64,000 bases of DNA. Source: Streptomyces neyagawaensis (GTDB taxonomy: Bacteria; Actinomycetota; Actinomycetes; Streptomycetales; Streptomycetaceae). Under the pieces are notes generated by a model. It ran no database searches and was not told the DNA's origin. It worked only from the letters and a program-made list of their open reading frames with translations. This document shows, in pieces, positions 53,686-62,983 of the stretch (position 1 is its first letter; each line of letters starts with the position of its first letter). Position numbers and translations under genes: made by a program. The stretch covers positions 310,001 to 374,000 of the forward strand of contig NZ_JAMGBG010000001.1 of NCBI RefSeq assembly GCF_023516595.1. Direction: 5' to 3'.

Positions 53686-56256
53686 TCACAGCCGGGGGTC
53701 GACCGGCTCCGACTCCAGGGCCAGTACCCCGAACACCGCCTCGTGCACCCGCCACAGCGGCTCCCCCTCGGCGAGCCGGTCGAGGGCCTCCAGTCCGAGG
53801 ACGTACTCGCGGATGGCGAGCGACCTCTTGTGGTTGAGGAAACGCCCGCGCAGCCGGGCCAGGTTGTCCGGACGGGTGTACTCCGGGCCGTAGATGATGC
53901 GCAGGTACTCCCGGCCCCGGCACTTGATGCCGGGCTGCACCAGCCGCCCCTGCTCCGTGCGGACCACGGCACCGACCGGCTTCACGACCATGCCCTCGCC
54001 GCCGCGGCCCGTCATCTCCAGCCACCAGTCGACGCCGGCGCGGACCGAGTCCTCGTCACCGGTGTCCACGAAGAGGCGCCGGGTGGTCTGGAGCAGTCCG
54101 CTGGCGTCGAACTCGACGAGCCGGTCGATCAGGGCGAGCTGCTCGTCGTGCGGCAGCGCGGCGAGGCTGCGGCCCTGGACGGCGAGGATCTGGAACGGGG
54201 CGAGCCGCACCCCGTCCAGGCCCTCGGTGGGCCAGCAGTAGCGCCGGTACGCCTCGGTGAACGCGGCCGCGTCGGCGGCCCGCTCCCGCTGCTTGTCCAG
54301 CAGCCCGCCCACGTCGACACCCCGCGCCGCCGCACCCTCCAGGGCGGCCAGCGCCCCCGGGAACACCGCGCCGGACGCGGCGCCGACCGCCGCGTACTGC
54401 GTGCGCAGCAGCCCGGACGCCTTCAGCGACCACGGCATCAGCTCGGCGTCGAGCAACACCCAGTCCGTGTCCAGCTCATCCCACAGCCCGGCCTCCGTCA
54501 TGGCCTCCCGCACCCGGCCGAGGACCAGCTCGGTGCGGGCCTCGTCGTCGAAGAACGGGCGACCGGTACGGGTGTAGAGGGAGCCGGTGGGACCGTCCAC
54601 ACCGAAGCGGCGGCGGGCCGCGTCCGCGTCACGGCAGACCAGGGCGACGGCCCGCGAGCCCATGTGCTTCTCCTCGCACACGACGCGCGCGACCCCGTCC
54701 TCCTTGTACTGCGCGAACGCCTCCGCCGGGTGCTCCAGATAGCCCTCGACGTGCGAGGTGGCCGTCGGCGCCATGGTCGGCGGGAGGTACGGCAGCAGCC
54801 GGGGGTCGACGGCGAAGCGGCTCATGACCTCCAGGGCGGCGGCCGCGTTCTCCTCGCGGATCGAGACACGGGCCTGGCCGTCGTAGCGGGTCTCGACGAT
54901 ACGGCGGCCGTGCACGTCCGTCAGGGCCAGCGGCCGGCCCTCGTGGCCGCCGGGCGCCTCGGAGGCCAGCGGCCTCGTCGGCTCGTACCAGACCTGCTCC
55001 GCCGGTACGTCGACCAGTTCGCGCTCCGGCCAGCGCAGCGCGGTCAGCTTCCCGCCGAACACGGCACCCGTGTCGAGGCAGATGGTGTTGTTCAGCCAGG
55101 TGGCCTGCGGCACCGGGGTGTGGCCGTAGACGACGGCCGCGCGACCCCGGTAGTCCTCCGCCCACGGGTAGCGCACGGGCAGCCCGAACTCGTCGGTCTC
55201 CCCCGTGGTGTCGCCGTACAGGGCGTGGCTGCGCACCCGGCCGGAGGTGCGGCCGTGGTACTTCTCCGGCAGGCCGGCGTGGCAGACGACGAGCTTCCCG
55301 CCGTCGAGGACGTAGTGGCTGACGAGTCCGTCGATGAACTCCCGGACCTGCTTCTTGAACTCCTCGCTCTCGCCCTCCATCTGCTCGATGGTCTCGGCGA
55401 GGCCGTGGGTGTGCTGGACGCCTCGGCCCTTGAGGTAGCGGCCGTACTTGTTCTCGTGGTTGCCGGGCACGCACAGCGCGCTGCCGGAGCCGACCATGGA
55501 CATCACGCGGCGCAGGACGCCCGGGCTGTCCGGGCCGCGGTCGACGAGGTCGCCGACGAAGACGGCCGTACGGCCCTCGGGGTGGACGCCGTCGACGTAA
55601 CCGAGCTTGCCGAGGAGTGCCTCCAGCTCGTGGGCGCAGCCGTGGATGTCGCCGATGATGTCGAACGGGCCGGTGAAGTGGGTGAGGTCGTTGTAACGCT
55701 TCTCGGTGACGATCGTGGCGTTCTCGACGTCGGCCACGCCCCGCAGGACGTGCACCTTGCGGAAGCCCTCGCGCTCCAGGTGGCGCAGCGAGCGGCGGAG
55801 TTCGCGGGTGTGGCGCTGGATGACGCGGCGCGGCATGTCGGCGCGGTCGGTGCGGGCCGCGTTGCGCTCGGCGCACACCTCCTCGGGCACGTCGAGGACG
55901 ATGGCGATCGGCAGCACGTCGTGCTTCCGGGCCAGGTCGATGAGCTGCTTGCGGGACTCCGACTGCACGCTGGTCGCGTCGACGACGGTGCGGCGGCCGG
56001 CGGCGAGCCGCTTGCCGGCGATGTAGTGCAGCACGTCGAAGGCGTCCTTCGTCGCGCTCTGGTCGTTCTCGTCGTCGGAGACGAGGCCCCGGCAGAAGTC
56101 GGAGGAGATGATCTCGGTGGGCTTGAAGTGCTTGCGGGCGAAGGTCGACTTGCCGGAGCCGGAGGCGCCGATCAGGACGACGAGGGAGAGGTCGGTGACG
56201 GGCAGGGTGCGCCCCTCGGCCTTCCGCACGCCGGTCTCCACGGTGGTGTCGCTCAT
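53686..56256 (-). CDS. pnkp: Polynucleotide kinase-phosphatase-ligase of the bacterial RNA repair system
   Basis: An 856-residue three-domain enzyme. The N-terminal 5' kinase has P-loop GASGSGKST (30-38). A metallophosphoesterase follows with GDIHGC, GDLVDRGPD and GNHE, removing 2',3'-cyclic phosphate and 3' phosphate. The C-terminal nucleotidyltransferase has Lys in EEKHMGSRA and the motif EGMVVKP. It repairs ends of cleaved RNA (for example tRNA cut by ribotoxins) and works with Hen1. ATG at 56256 overlaps the hen1 stop by 4 bp (ATGA); the frame's upstream extension lies inside hen1. It matches the Clostridium thermocellum-type Pnkp in size and order. Confidence 0.96.
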   Translation of the reverse strand: MSDTTVETGVRKAEGRTLPVTDLSLVVLIGASGSGKSTFARKHFKPTEIISSDFCRGLVSDDENDQSATKDAFDVLHYIAGKRLAAGRRTVVDATSVQSESRKQLIDLARKHDVLPIAIVLDVPEEVCAERNAARTDRADMPRRVIQRHTRELRRSLRHLEREGFRKVHVLRGVADVENATIVTEKRYNDLTHFTGPFDIIGDIHGCAHELEALLGKLGYVDGVHPEGRTAVFVGDLVDRGPDSPGVLRRVMSMVGSGSALCVPGNHENKYGRYLKGRGVQHTHGLAETIEQMEGESEEFKKQVREFIDGLVSHYVLDGGKLVVCHAGLPEKYHGRTSGRVRSHALYGDTTGETDEFGLPVRYPWAEDYRGRAAVVYGHTPVPQATWLNNTICLDTGAVFGGKLTALRWPERELVDVPAEQVWYEPTRPLASEAPGGHEGRPLALTDVHGRRIVETRYDGQARVSIREENAAAALEVMSRFAVDPRLLPYLPPTMAPTATSHVEGYLEHPAEAFAQYKEDGVARVVCEEKHMGSRAVALVCRDADAARRRFGVDGPTGSLYTRTGRPFFDDEARTELVLGRVREAMTEAGLWDELDTDWVLLDAELMPWSLKASGLLRTQYAAVGAASGAVFPGALAALEGAAARGVDVGGLLDKQRERAADAAAFTEAYRRYCWPTEGLDGVRLAPFQILAVQGRSLAALPHDEQLALIDRLVEFDASGLLQTTRRLFVDTGDEDSVRAGVDWWLEMTGRGGEGMVVKPVGAVVRTEQGRLVQPGIKCRGREYLRIIYGPEYTRPDNLARLRGRFLNHKRSLAIREYVLGLEALDRLAEGEPLWRVHEAVFGVLALESEPVDPRL

Positions 56257-57926
56257 GCCGCCTTCGCCTCCTTCTCGTTCCTGTCGCTGATGCTGAACAC
56301 GGCCATCTGGGTGGGTGGCCCCACCTCCGGGTCGTCGGGTCCGACGGGCACGAACGCGACGTCGTAGCCGTGCCGTTCGGCCACCGTGGCCGCCCAGGCG
56401 CGGAACTCCTCGCGCGTCCACTCGAAGCGGTGGTCGCCGTGGCGGACGTGGCCGGCCGGGAGGGTCTCCCAGCGGACGTTGTACTCGACGTTCGGGGTGG
56501 TCACGACGACGGTCCGGGGGCGGGCCGAGCCGAACACGGCGTACTCCAGGGCGGGCAGCCGGGGCAGGTCGAGGTGCTCGATGACCTCGGAGAGCACGGC
56601 GGCGTCGTAGCCCTTGAGCCGGTTGTCGGTGTAGGCGAGGGAGCTCTGGAAGAGCTGCACGCGCGAGGCCTGCCGCTCGCCCATGCGGTCGAGCTTGAGA
56701 CGGCGGGAGGCGATGGTGAGCGCGCGCATCGACACGTCGGTGCCGACGATCTCGGTGAACCGCGGGTCCTTGAGCAGCGCCTGCACGAGCTGGCCCTGCC
56801 CACAGCCGAGGTCGAGCACCCGGGCGGCACCGGTGTCCTTCAGCGCGGCGATGATCGCGTCGCGGCGGAGCGTGGCGAGGGGGGTGGGTTTGTCGGCGGT
56901 GTCGGGGTCGGCGTCGGCCGCGTCGGCGCCGGTTGAGCCGGCACCGTCGTTGGTGGAGTCAGTGGTGGCGGAGGCGGCGGTGGCGAGGTGCGCGGCGTCC
57001 GCGGCGGCACCGTCGTGCTCGCGGGCTCCCGCTCCTTCCGCGCCCTGGAGCGCCTCGACCGCCTCGGCTGCGTCCGCCGCGTCAGCCGCCTCCGTCTCCC
57101 CCGGCTCCTCCGGATCCTCGACGGCGTTGTCGATCTCCTCGACCTCGCTGTCGTCGGCCTCGGCCAGCCGCACGAGTTCCAGGCGCTCCATGGCCTGGCG
57201 GGTCAGGGACCAGCGGCGGGAGAGATAGCGGCTGGTGATCAGCTTCTGCTCCGGGTGGTCGGGCAGCCAGCCCTCACCGGCCCGCAGCAGCTTGTCGACC
57301 TCGTCGGACGACACCCAGTAGTGCTTGGCGTCGTCGAGGACCGGCAGGAGGACGTACAGGTGGCGCAGTGCCTCGGCCAGGGTCAGGGACTCCGACTCCA
57401 GGACCAGGTGGACGTAACGGGAGGCGCCCCACTCCGGGAACTGCGTGTCGAGCGGGACCGCCTCGGCGGTGACTGTCCAGCCGAGCGGCTCGAACAGCTT
57501 GGCGACGAGGTCGGGGCCGCCGCGGGCGGGCAGCGCGGGTATCTCGACGCGCAGGGGGCGGGCCTCCCCCGGGGCGTCGGGCCGGGCGGTGCAGCGGCCG
57601 CTCATCGCGCTGGAGAAGACGCTGCTCAGCGCGACGGCGAGCAGGGAGGAGGCCGCGTACGGGCGGTCGTTGACGTACTGGGCGAGTGCCGCGTCCGGGG
57701 CGCCGCCGCGGCCCTTGCCCTTGCCCCGCCGGACCAGGGCCACCGCGTCCACCTCCAGCAGCAGCGCGGCTGTGCACCGCTCGACGCCCGCCTCTGGGTA
57801 GAGGACGTGCGCCTTGCCGTAGGACGTGGAGAACGCTTGCGCCTTGTCGGGATGCTTGTGCAGCAGGTAACCGAGGTCGGTCGCGGGGCGCTCTGGGGTG
57901 CCGGTGGTACTGATCGTCAGGAACAC
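56253..57926 (-). CDS. hen1: 3'-terminal RNA ribose 2'-O-methyltransferase Hen1
   Basis: A 557-residue protein. The N-terminal domain (about 1-240) activates the Pnkp ligase in known systems. An Ala/Asp/Glu-rich linker (about 255-335) precedes the methyltransferase domain, with SAM motif VLDLGCGQGQ and the metal site EVIEH ... HGDHRFEW. It methylates the repaired 3' terminal ribose so that the same site cannot be cut again. GTG at 57926 has GAGG 9 nt upstream. First gene of the hen1-pnkp operon. The acidic linker is longer than I would expect for the family. Confidence 0.95.
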   Translation of the reverse strand: MFLTISTTGTPERPATDLGYLLHKHPDKAQAFSTSYGKAHVLYPEAGVERCTAALLLEVDAVALVRRGKGKGRGGAPDAALAQYVNDRPYAASSLLAVALSSVFSSAMSGRCTARPDAPGEARPLRVEIPALPARGGPDLVAKLFEPLGWTVTAEAVPLDTQFPEWGASRYVHLVLESESLTLAEALRHLYVLLPVLDDAKHYWVSSDEVDKLLRAGEGWLPDHPEQKLITSRYLSRRWSLTRQAMERLELVRLAEADDSEVEEIDNAVEDPEEPGETEAADAADAAEAVEALQGAEGAGAREHDGAAADAAHLATAASATTDSTNDGAGSTGADAADADPDTADKPTPLATLRRDAIIAALKDTGAARVLDLGCGQGQLVQALLKDPRFTEIVGTDVSMRALTIASRRLKLDRMGERQASRVQLFQSSLAYTDNRLKGYDAAVLSEVIEHLDLPRLPALEYAVFGSARPRTVVVTTPNVEYNVRWETLPAGHVRHGDHRFEWTREEFRAWAATVAERHGYDVAFVPVGPDDPEVGPPTQMAVFSISDRNEKEAKAA

Positions 57927-57969
57927 GGGGGTTGGCCTCGAGTCGGGTTGGAAGTGTCCGTACAACCTA

Positions 57970-57985
57970 CAGAGAACGTGCTCTG
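57970..57985. promoter_or_regulatory. Dyad CAGAG-AACGTG-CTCTG upstream of hen1
   Basis: Five-bp perfect arms with a 6-bp centre, 44-59 nt before the hen1 GTG, where a repressor or activator of the RNA-repair operon could bind. The remainder of 57986-58226 has no visible gene. Confidence 0.4.
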
Positions 57986-58226
57986 GGCAGGGAGTATTTT
58001 CGGCCCAGGCCGGTTTGACGGCCGGTGGGCGGGACCGGCCGCCACACCGTCCTCGTGCGGGTTGTCGAGGCGCCGTGTTCGGGTGTCAGGCGGCGAAGCC
58101 GCTGTCGCCGTGGATCGAGGCGTCGGGCAGCGCGGGTGGGGGCGGAGGTCGCGTGCGACGATCGGTGGGGGCGTCGGGGCGGCGTCCCGATCCTGGGACG
58201 AGGGCCGAGCGGAGGGCACGCGGGAC

Positions 58227-58853
58227 ATGGTGACGCAGCGGGATCGTTGGGCGGAGCTGACGGGCGGGCAGGGCGGGGAGGAGTACGCCCGGCGGTTCGC
58301 GCGGCTCGCCGCCTCCGGCCATGACGTCCACGGAGAGGCCACCTTCTGCGCCGCGCTGCTGGAACCCGGCGCCCGGATCCTCGACGCCGGCTGCGGCACC
58401 GGACGGGTCGCGATCCGGCTCGCCGAGCTGGGGCACCACTGCACGGGGGTGGACGTCGACCGCTCCATGCTGGCCGTGGCCCGGCGCGAGGCACCCGCCT
58501 CACGGTGGCTCCACGGGGACCTCGCCCTCCTGGACACTCTCGGCCTGGACCCGGACTTCGACCTGGTGGTCGCCGCCGGCAACGTCATCCCGCTGCTCGC
58601 CCCCGGCACCGAGCCGACCGTGGTCCGGCAGCTGGCCGCCGTACTGCGCCCCGGCGGGCTGCTGGTCACCGGCATGGGTCTGGACGCGGCTCACCTGCCG
58701 CTGCCCGAGGCGACGGTGACCCTCACCGACTTCGACAACTGGTGCGAGCGCGCCGGACTGGCCCTCCGGGAGCGCTACGCCACCTGGGACGGTGCCCCCT
58801 ACGAGCAGGGCGGCGGGTACGCGGTGAGTGTGCACGCCCGCGCCGTCGGCTGA
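58227..58853 (+). CDS. Class I SAM-dependent methyltransferase
   Basis: A 208-residue methyltransferase with motif I ILDAGCGTGRV, acidic motif TGVDVD and post-motifs DLVVAAGNVIPLL and LRPGGLLVTGMG. ATG at 58227; GGAGG lies 11 nt upstream. It is divergent from hen1 and not obviously part of the RNA-repair operon. Substrate unknown; small-molecule type. Confidence 0.88.
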   Translation: MVTQRDRWAELTGGQGGEEYARRFARLAASGHDVHGEATFCAALLEPGARILDAGCGTGRVAIRLAELGHHCTGVDVDRSMLAVARREAPASRWLHGDLALLDTLGLDPDFDLVVAAGNVIPLLAPGTEPTVVRQLAAVLRPGGLLVTGMGLDAAHLPLPEATVTLTDFDNWCERAGLALRERYATWDGAPYEQGGGYAVSVHARAVG

Positions 58854-58961
58854 GTGCCGGGGTCCGTGGATCCTGGGGGCCGGCTGAGCCCGGCAGGCAG
58901 GAGGGCGGACCGCCGGGGTGCAGCTGCCGCGGCCGGAGCCCCCGCCCTCCCCTGCCGAGGG

Positions 58962-58999
58962 CCGGGCCCCGCACCCCCCTTCCGGGGCGCGGGGCCCGG
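58962..58999. terminator. Bidirectional terminator
   Basis: Perfect 11-bp stem CCGGGCCCCGC / GCGGGGCCCGG with an inner CCCC/GGGG pair, between the convergent methyltransferase and oxidoreductase genes. Confidence 0.85.
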
Positions 59000-59031
59000 T
59001 CCGGGGCGTCCCCGTCGTCCGGGGGCGGGTC

Positions 59032-59955
59032 CTACGACAGCTGTGACTGCACCTGTGAGGAGATCAGCTCCAGGTGGTCCAGGTCGTCGAGGTCGAGGAC
59101 CTGGAGGTAGAGGCGCTGCGAGCCGATGGCCTGGTAGCGGCCGATCTTCTCGACGACCTCGGCGGGGGTGCCGGCGAGCCCGTTGGTCTTGAGCTCGTCG
59201 ACCTCGCGGCCGATCGCGGCGGCGCGGCGGGCGACCTCGGCGTCGTCCTTGCCGACGCAGACGACCAGCGCGTTCGAGTAGACGAGGTCGTCGCCCTTGC
59301 GGCCGGCCTCCTCGACGGCCTCGCGGACCCGCCCGAACTGCCGCTCAGTGTCCTCCAGCGAGCCGAACGGCATGTTGAACTCGTCGGCGTAGCGGGCGGC
59401 GAGGCGCGGGGTGCGGCTCGCGCCGTGCCCGCCGATCAGGACGGGCACCTTGGCCTGCGCGGGCTTGGGCAGCGCGGGCGAGTCGGTCAGCTGGTAGTGC
59501 GTGCCCTCGTACGAGAAGGTCTTGCCGACCTCCGTGGCCCACAGCCCCGTGACGATGGCCAGCTGCTCCTCCAGGCGCGCGAACTTCTCCTTCGGGAAGG
59601 GGATGCCGTACGCCTTGTGCTCCTCCTCGAACCAGCCCGCGCCCAGCCCGAGTTCGACGCGGCCGCCGGACATCTGGTCGACCTGGGCGACCTGGATGGC
59701 GAGCACACCGGGCAGGCGGAAGGTTCCTGCGGTCATCAGGGTGCCGAGCCGGATGCGCTTGGTCTCCCGCGCGAGGCCGGCCAGGGTGATCCAGGCGTCG
59801 GTGGGGCCGGGCAGACCGTCCACGGAGCCCATGCGGAGATAGTGGTCCGAGCGGAAGAAGGCGTCGAAGCCGAGGTCCTCCGTGGCCTTGGCGACGGTGA
59901 GCAGCGTGTCGTAGGTCGCCCCCTGCTGGGGCTCGGTGAAGATGCGAAGATCCAT
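59032..59955 (-). CDS. LLM-class F420-dependent oxidoreductase
   Basis: A 307-residue TIM-barrel luciferase-like protein. The opening MDLRIFTEPQQGATYDTLL, RSDHYLRM, RLGTLMTAGTFRLPGVLA and GRVELGLGAGWFEEEH blocks mark the F420-dependent LLM subfamily common in actinobacteria. It would transfer hydride between F420 and an unknown substrate. ATG at 59955 follows GGAGGGC. Monocistronic with its own terminator. No F420-cofactor gene is nearby. Confidence 0.92.
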   Translation of the reverse strand: MDLRIFTEPQQGATYDTLLTVAKATEDLGFDAFFRSDHYLRMGSVDGLPGPTDAWITLAGLARETKRIRLGTLMTAGTFRLPGVLAIQVAQVDQMSGGRVELGLGAGWFEEEHKAYGIPFPKEKFARLEEQLAIVTGLWATEVGKTFSYEGTHYQLTDSPALPKPAQAKVPVLIGGHGASRTPRLAARYADEFNMPFGSLEDTERQFGRVREAVEEAGRKGDDLVYSNALVVCVGKDDAEVARRAAAIGREVDELKTNGLAGTPAEVVEKIGRYQAIGSQRLYLQVLDLDDLDHLELISSQVQSQLS

Positions 59956-60193
59956 GCCCTCCATCCTGCACGCTCGGACGTCGGTCGACTCCACCGGTCC
60001 TGACCCCGATCGTGGTGCCCTGTCGGGTGCAGACCCGTCAATTCGGTGGATGAACGGGCGACACCAGTGACCGGCGGCAACGGTGATCGTTGCTCGGGAG
60101 GAGCCGGACCGCCCGGCACCCGTCGCCGGCGGTCGCTGCCGGGGCGCTCGCACACGTGCCCCCTCGGGGGGCGAGGGCCGAGGAGGCCGTCAC

Positions 60194-60361
60194 ATGTCCC
60201 AGGAAACCGTGCCGGAGCAGGCCGCCGTGCCTGCGCAGCCCAAGGGTCTGCTCCAGCAGATGGAGGAGTTGATGGCTGCCCTGAACGCGGACCTGTCCCA
60301 GCTCGACGCCGATCTGTCGGCGCCGCGTCCCGCTCCTGCGGAGGGCGCGGACTCCGTCTGA
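60194..60361 (+). CDS. 55-residue hypothetical protein
   Basis: ATG at 60194 has GGAGG exactly 7 nt upstream, the strongest translation signal in this part of the window. The middle, LLQQMEELMAALNADLSQL, is an amphipathic heptad-like helix flanked by Pro/Ala-rich arms; there is no Cys and no signal peptide. It stands alone on the plus strand. Function unknown. It could be a small regulator or protein-protein adaptor; I see no modification enzymes that would make it a peptide precursor. Confidence 0.65.
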   Translation: MSQETVPEQAAVPAQPKGLLQQMEELMAALNADLSQLDADLSAPRPAPAEGADSV

Positions 60362-60654
60362 CCGACCACCGACGGCCGACCGCACCCACCGTTCGACCGA
60401 CCCCGCCACTCGACCGACCCCGCCGTCCGTTGCCCTCGCCGACGGACCGCCGCGCCGTCCGACGCGGGTGCACCGGTTGTGCGGCGGGTGCGGGGCGACG
60501 CCGTCGCGCTTCTCGTGCGGTTCCCCGCGTCCCTGAGGACACGGCCCGAGGACACGGCCCGAGGGCATGGCCCTGCGGGCCGGGGCCGGTCCTCGTCGAG
60601 GCGCGGGGAAGCGCGCTGTCGGCCCCTTCTCCCCTCCGCCGGCGCGGAAACGGT
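60362..60654. other. Gene-free spacer with short direct repeats
   Basis: Between the 55-residue ORF and the convergent DUF6099 gene. It contains TCGACCGACCCCGCC twice (60393-60407 and 60410-60424) and GAGGACACGGCCC twice (near 60535-60562). No convincing gene or promoter. Confidence 0.5.
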
Positions 60655-61131
60655 TCAGCTGGCTGCCGCGTCCCGTTCCGCAAGGACCTGGTCCCGTACG
60701 GCCAGGCGGCGGAGCATTTCGAGGACTCTGTCGCGGGCCTCGTCGGCGGCGTCGATCGCCTCCATGCACTGCCAGTACGTCGACTCCTCGTCGGCGGCGC
60801 TGGCGAGGCCGACGAGGGCGATGCCGACCTCGCCGAGGAGACCGCCGAGGCGGGTGAGGGAGTCATGGGCGTCGCCCAACTCGGTGAGCTGGGCGGCGCG
60901 TAAATCGCCCACCCCGAGCGGAGGGGCGCCGAGTATGCCGCAGCCGCTGCCGGCCAGCTCGGTCAACCCCAGTGCCTCACCGCGTAGTTCGGGTGGTCCG
61001 GAGACGGCGAGGCGGCTGCCGATCGCCTGCGCGAGGGCGTACGCCTGCCATGCCTCCGCCATGAGTTGCGGTTCTTCGACGCTGCCCGCCAGAGCGCGCC
61101 TGCTCGCCAAGATGAGCCGCACCGCGTCCAT
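60655..61131 (-). CDS. DUF6099 protein
   Basis: A 158-residue, Ala/Leu-rich all-helical protein starting MDAVRLILASRRALAG, matching the Streptomyces DUF6099 family. No signal peptide or membrane helix. ATG at 61131 has GGGAG 6 nt upstream; the frame opens at 61200. It follows the MazG-like gene in the same direction after 183 nt. Function unknown. Confidence 0.78.
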   Translation of the reverse strand: MDAVRLILASRRALAGSVEEPQLMAEAWQAYALAQAIGSRLAVSGPPELRGEALGLTELAGSGCGILGAPPLGVGDLRAAQLTELGDAHDSLTRLGGLLGEVGIALVGLASAADEESTYWQCMEAIDAADEARDRVLEMLRRLAVRDQVLAERDAAAS

Positions 61132-61314
61132 GCGCTGCTCCCGACTGTCCCGACGCGCTCTCACACGTCCCGCCCGACCTCTTGTCTGTTCATTACCCAC
61201 AGTGAGGGTGACTGAGACAGAAAGCCAGAGGAAGCCTGAAATCTGTGGATAACAAGTCGGCAGAGCACCGCATTCCGACTACGGAGAGTGATATGCGGGT
61301 GGGGCGGCTCGACT

Positions 61315-61665
61315 TCACGGGCCTTCCGGCGCCGGGAACCTCCGCTCATTGCGGTCGATCTTCGCGTCCAGCGCGGCCAGCGGGTCGATGTCCAGCACCT
61401 CGCACAGCTGGAGCAAGTAGGCGAGGACGTCGGCGACTTCGTCGGTGACCCGGTGGGCGGTGTCGGGGTCCGACATCACCCCGGCCGACTCCTCGGGCGT
61501 CAACCACTGGAAGATCTCGACCAGTTCGGACGCCTCGACGCTGAGGGCGGAGACCAGGTTCTTCGGGGTGTGGTACGGCGCCCAGTTCCGGGCGGCCGCG
61601 AACTCGGCGAGGCGACGCTGGAGGGTGGGGACGTCGAGTCCGTCCGGGGCTTCAGGATCTTTCAC
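61315..61665 (-). CDS. MazG-like nucleotide pyrophosphohydrolase
   Basis: A 116-residue all-helical protein with the dUTPase/MazG metal signature: EASELVEIFQW (ExxE) and TDEVADVLAYLLQL (ExxD). It resembles RS21-C6/dCTPase-type housecleaning enzymes that hydrolyse non-canonical NTPs. GTG at 61665 (VKDPEAP) lies inside the 3' end of the AAA ATPase gene (14-bp overlap), so expression is coupled; the ribosome site is weak. Confidence 0.88.
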   Translation of the reverse strand: MKDPEAPDGLDVPTLQRRLAEFAAARNWAPYHTPKNLVSALSVEASELVEIFQWLTPEESAGVMSDPDTAHRVTDEVADVLAYLLQLCEVLDIDPLAALDAKIDRNERRFPAPEGP

Positions 61666-62983
61666 GGTCCAGGTGTACCACCGTCGCCCCGGGGACCCCG
61701 GCGGCCCATGACGCGTCACTCACCGCGCCCACCAGCCGGATGTGGCCGCGTTCGCCCATGCGGGCAGCCACGCACAGGAGTTGGGCGCGCTGACGGGGGT
61801 CGAGGCAGCGGTCCAGGCCGTCGGCCAGGACGGTCAGGGTCTGGAGCGCCGCCGGGACCTCGGCGACCGGGTCGACCTCCAGTACGCCGGGGCCGGTGAA
61901 CAGCACCAGGGCCAGGGCGAGATACCGCAGCTCGCCGTCACCGAGGAGGGCGAGCGGTGTCCGTACACCGTCACCGCGGTCGAGCACCGCCCGCACCAGA
62001 CCGGGGCCGACCGCGCACCCGTGGCCCGCCCCGGCCCCGCGAACTGCCCCGTTCCCGTGACCGTGCCCGTTGCCGTGACCGGGTCCGCGACCCCGTCCGT
62101 GGTCGGCTCCATGGCTGACTCCGTGGGCGACCCCGAGTGCGCCCCTCTGCCCGTGCCCGCCCGGCGCAAGTTCGGCGAGGAGGTCGGCGACCGGTCCCGC
62201 GCAGCCGTCCCGGACCGCCGCGACCAGTTGCGCGTGGCGTCGGCCGCACTCCGTGCGCGTGCGCCACAGCACGTCGGCGAGGTTGTCGCAGCCGCGCAGG
62301 AGGCGGCCGGAGCCGAGCGGTACGGCGTCGCGCATACGGCGGGGACGGGGGTCGCAGGCGAAGACCGAGCGGAGGGCGACCACCATCTGTTCGGCGGCGG
62401 CGAGGACCCGGCGCTGGCCGTCGGTCTTGCCGGCGACCCGCAGGGGAAGCAGGGCGGTGCCGAGGCGGTCGTCCGGCAGGGGGCCGCGGGTGACGGGGGA
62501 CGCGCCCGCGGTGTGCCAGGCGGCCTGGACGACGGGGCGGCTCGGGTCGACCAGCGCGGTCTCCAGGAGGGTCAGCCCGCCGGAGGTCAACCGCTCGCCG
62601 ACGATGCGGAGTTCGGGTTCGGCCTGGACGGCGATGTCGAGCCGGATGGGGCCCTCGGGGCCGTCGGCGGTGCAGCCGAGGCGGAAGCCGCGGCGGCGCT
62701 GGGCGTCCGGGCGGGCCCGCTCGGGCACGCAGCCGTGCGGGGCGGGGAACGCCTCGTCGAGGCGGGCGCCGCCGCCGAGCCGGGCGAGCGCCTCGTACGC
62801 TCGGAGCGCCGTCGTCTTGCCGCTGCCGCTGGGCCCCGCGAGGAGGGTGAGCGGGCCGAGCGGGAAGGCGGCGCCGCGGTGACCCGCGAAGGCCGAGAGC
62901 CGCAGTTCGGTGACGCTCGGCCGATCCGAGCGGCTCGCTGCGCGGGTACCGGTCGGCATCGGTGACGGGGATGACGCGGTCAT
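61652..62983 (-). CDS. AAA-family (ABC/SMC-like) ATPase
   Basis: A 443-residue protein with Walker A GPSGSGKTT (50-58) in an SMC/RecF-like context (LRLSAFAGHRGAAFPLGPLTLLAG), a late signature-like block LLGDGELRYLALALVL with the acidic Walker B region after it (LEVDPV), and a His/Gly repeat insertion (HGRGRGPGHGNGHGHGNG, about 290-325) in place of a coiled coil. ATG at 62983 has no ribosome site; M9 (MPTGTRAAS) is an alternative. It is coupled to the MazG-like gene. Similar ATPases occur in defence and repair modules, but the partner does not identify one. Confidence 0.75.
   Translation of the reverse strand: MTASSPSPMPTGTRAASRSDRPSVTELRLSAFAGHRGAAFPLGPLTLLAGPSGSGKTTALRAYEALARLGGGARLDEAFPAPHGCVPERARPDAQRRRGFRLGCTADGPEGPIRLDIAVQAEPELRIVGERLTSGGLTLLETALVDPSRPVVQAAWHTAGASPVTRGPLPDDRLGTALLPLRVAGKTDGQRRVLAAAEQMVVALRSVFACDPRPRRMRDAVPLGSGRLLRGCDNLADVLWRTRTECGRRHAQLVAAVRDGCAGPVADLLAELAPGGHGQRGALGVAHGVSHGADHGRGRGPGHGNGHGHGNGAVRGAGAGHGCAVGPGLVRAVLDRGDGVRTPLALLGDGELRYLALALVLFTGPGVLEVDPVAEVPAALQTLTVLADGLDRCLDPRQRAQLLCVAARMGERGHIRLVGAVSDASWAAGVPGATVVHLDRERS

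Noticed and set aside
51708..53972. A longer 754-codon prenyl fusion protein starting inside pnkp
   Set aside because: The extra 159 N-terminal residues are the out-of-frame complement of pnkp coding sequence and the gap; the synthase domain starts after 53495.
61244..61252. DnaA box TGTGGATAA
   Set aside because: A single consensus match without a cluster or neighbouring dnaA/dnaN genes is not evidence of an origin.
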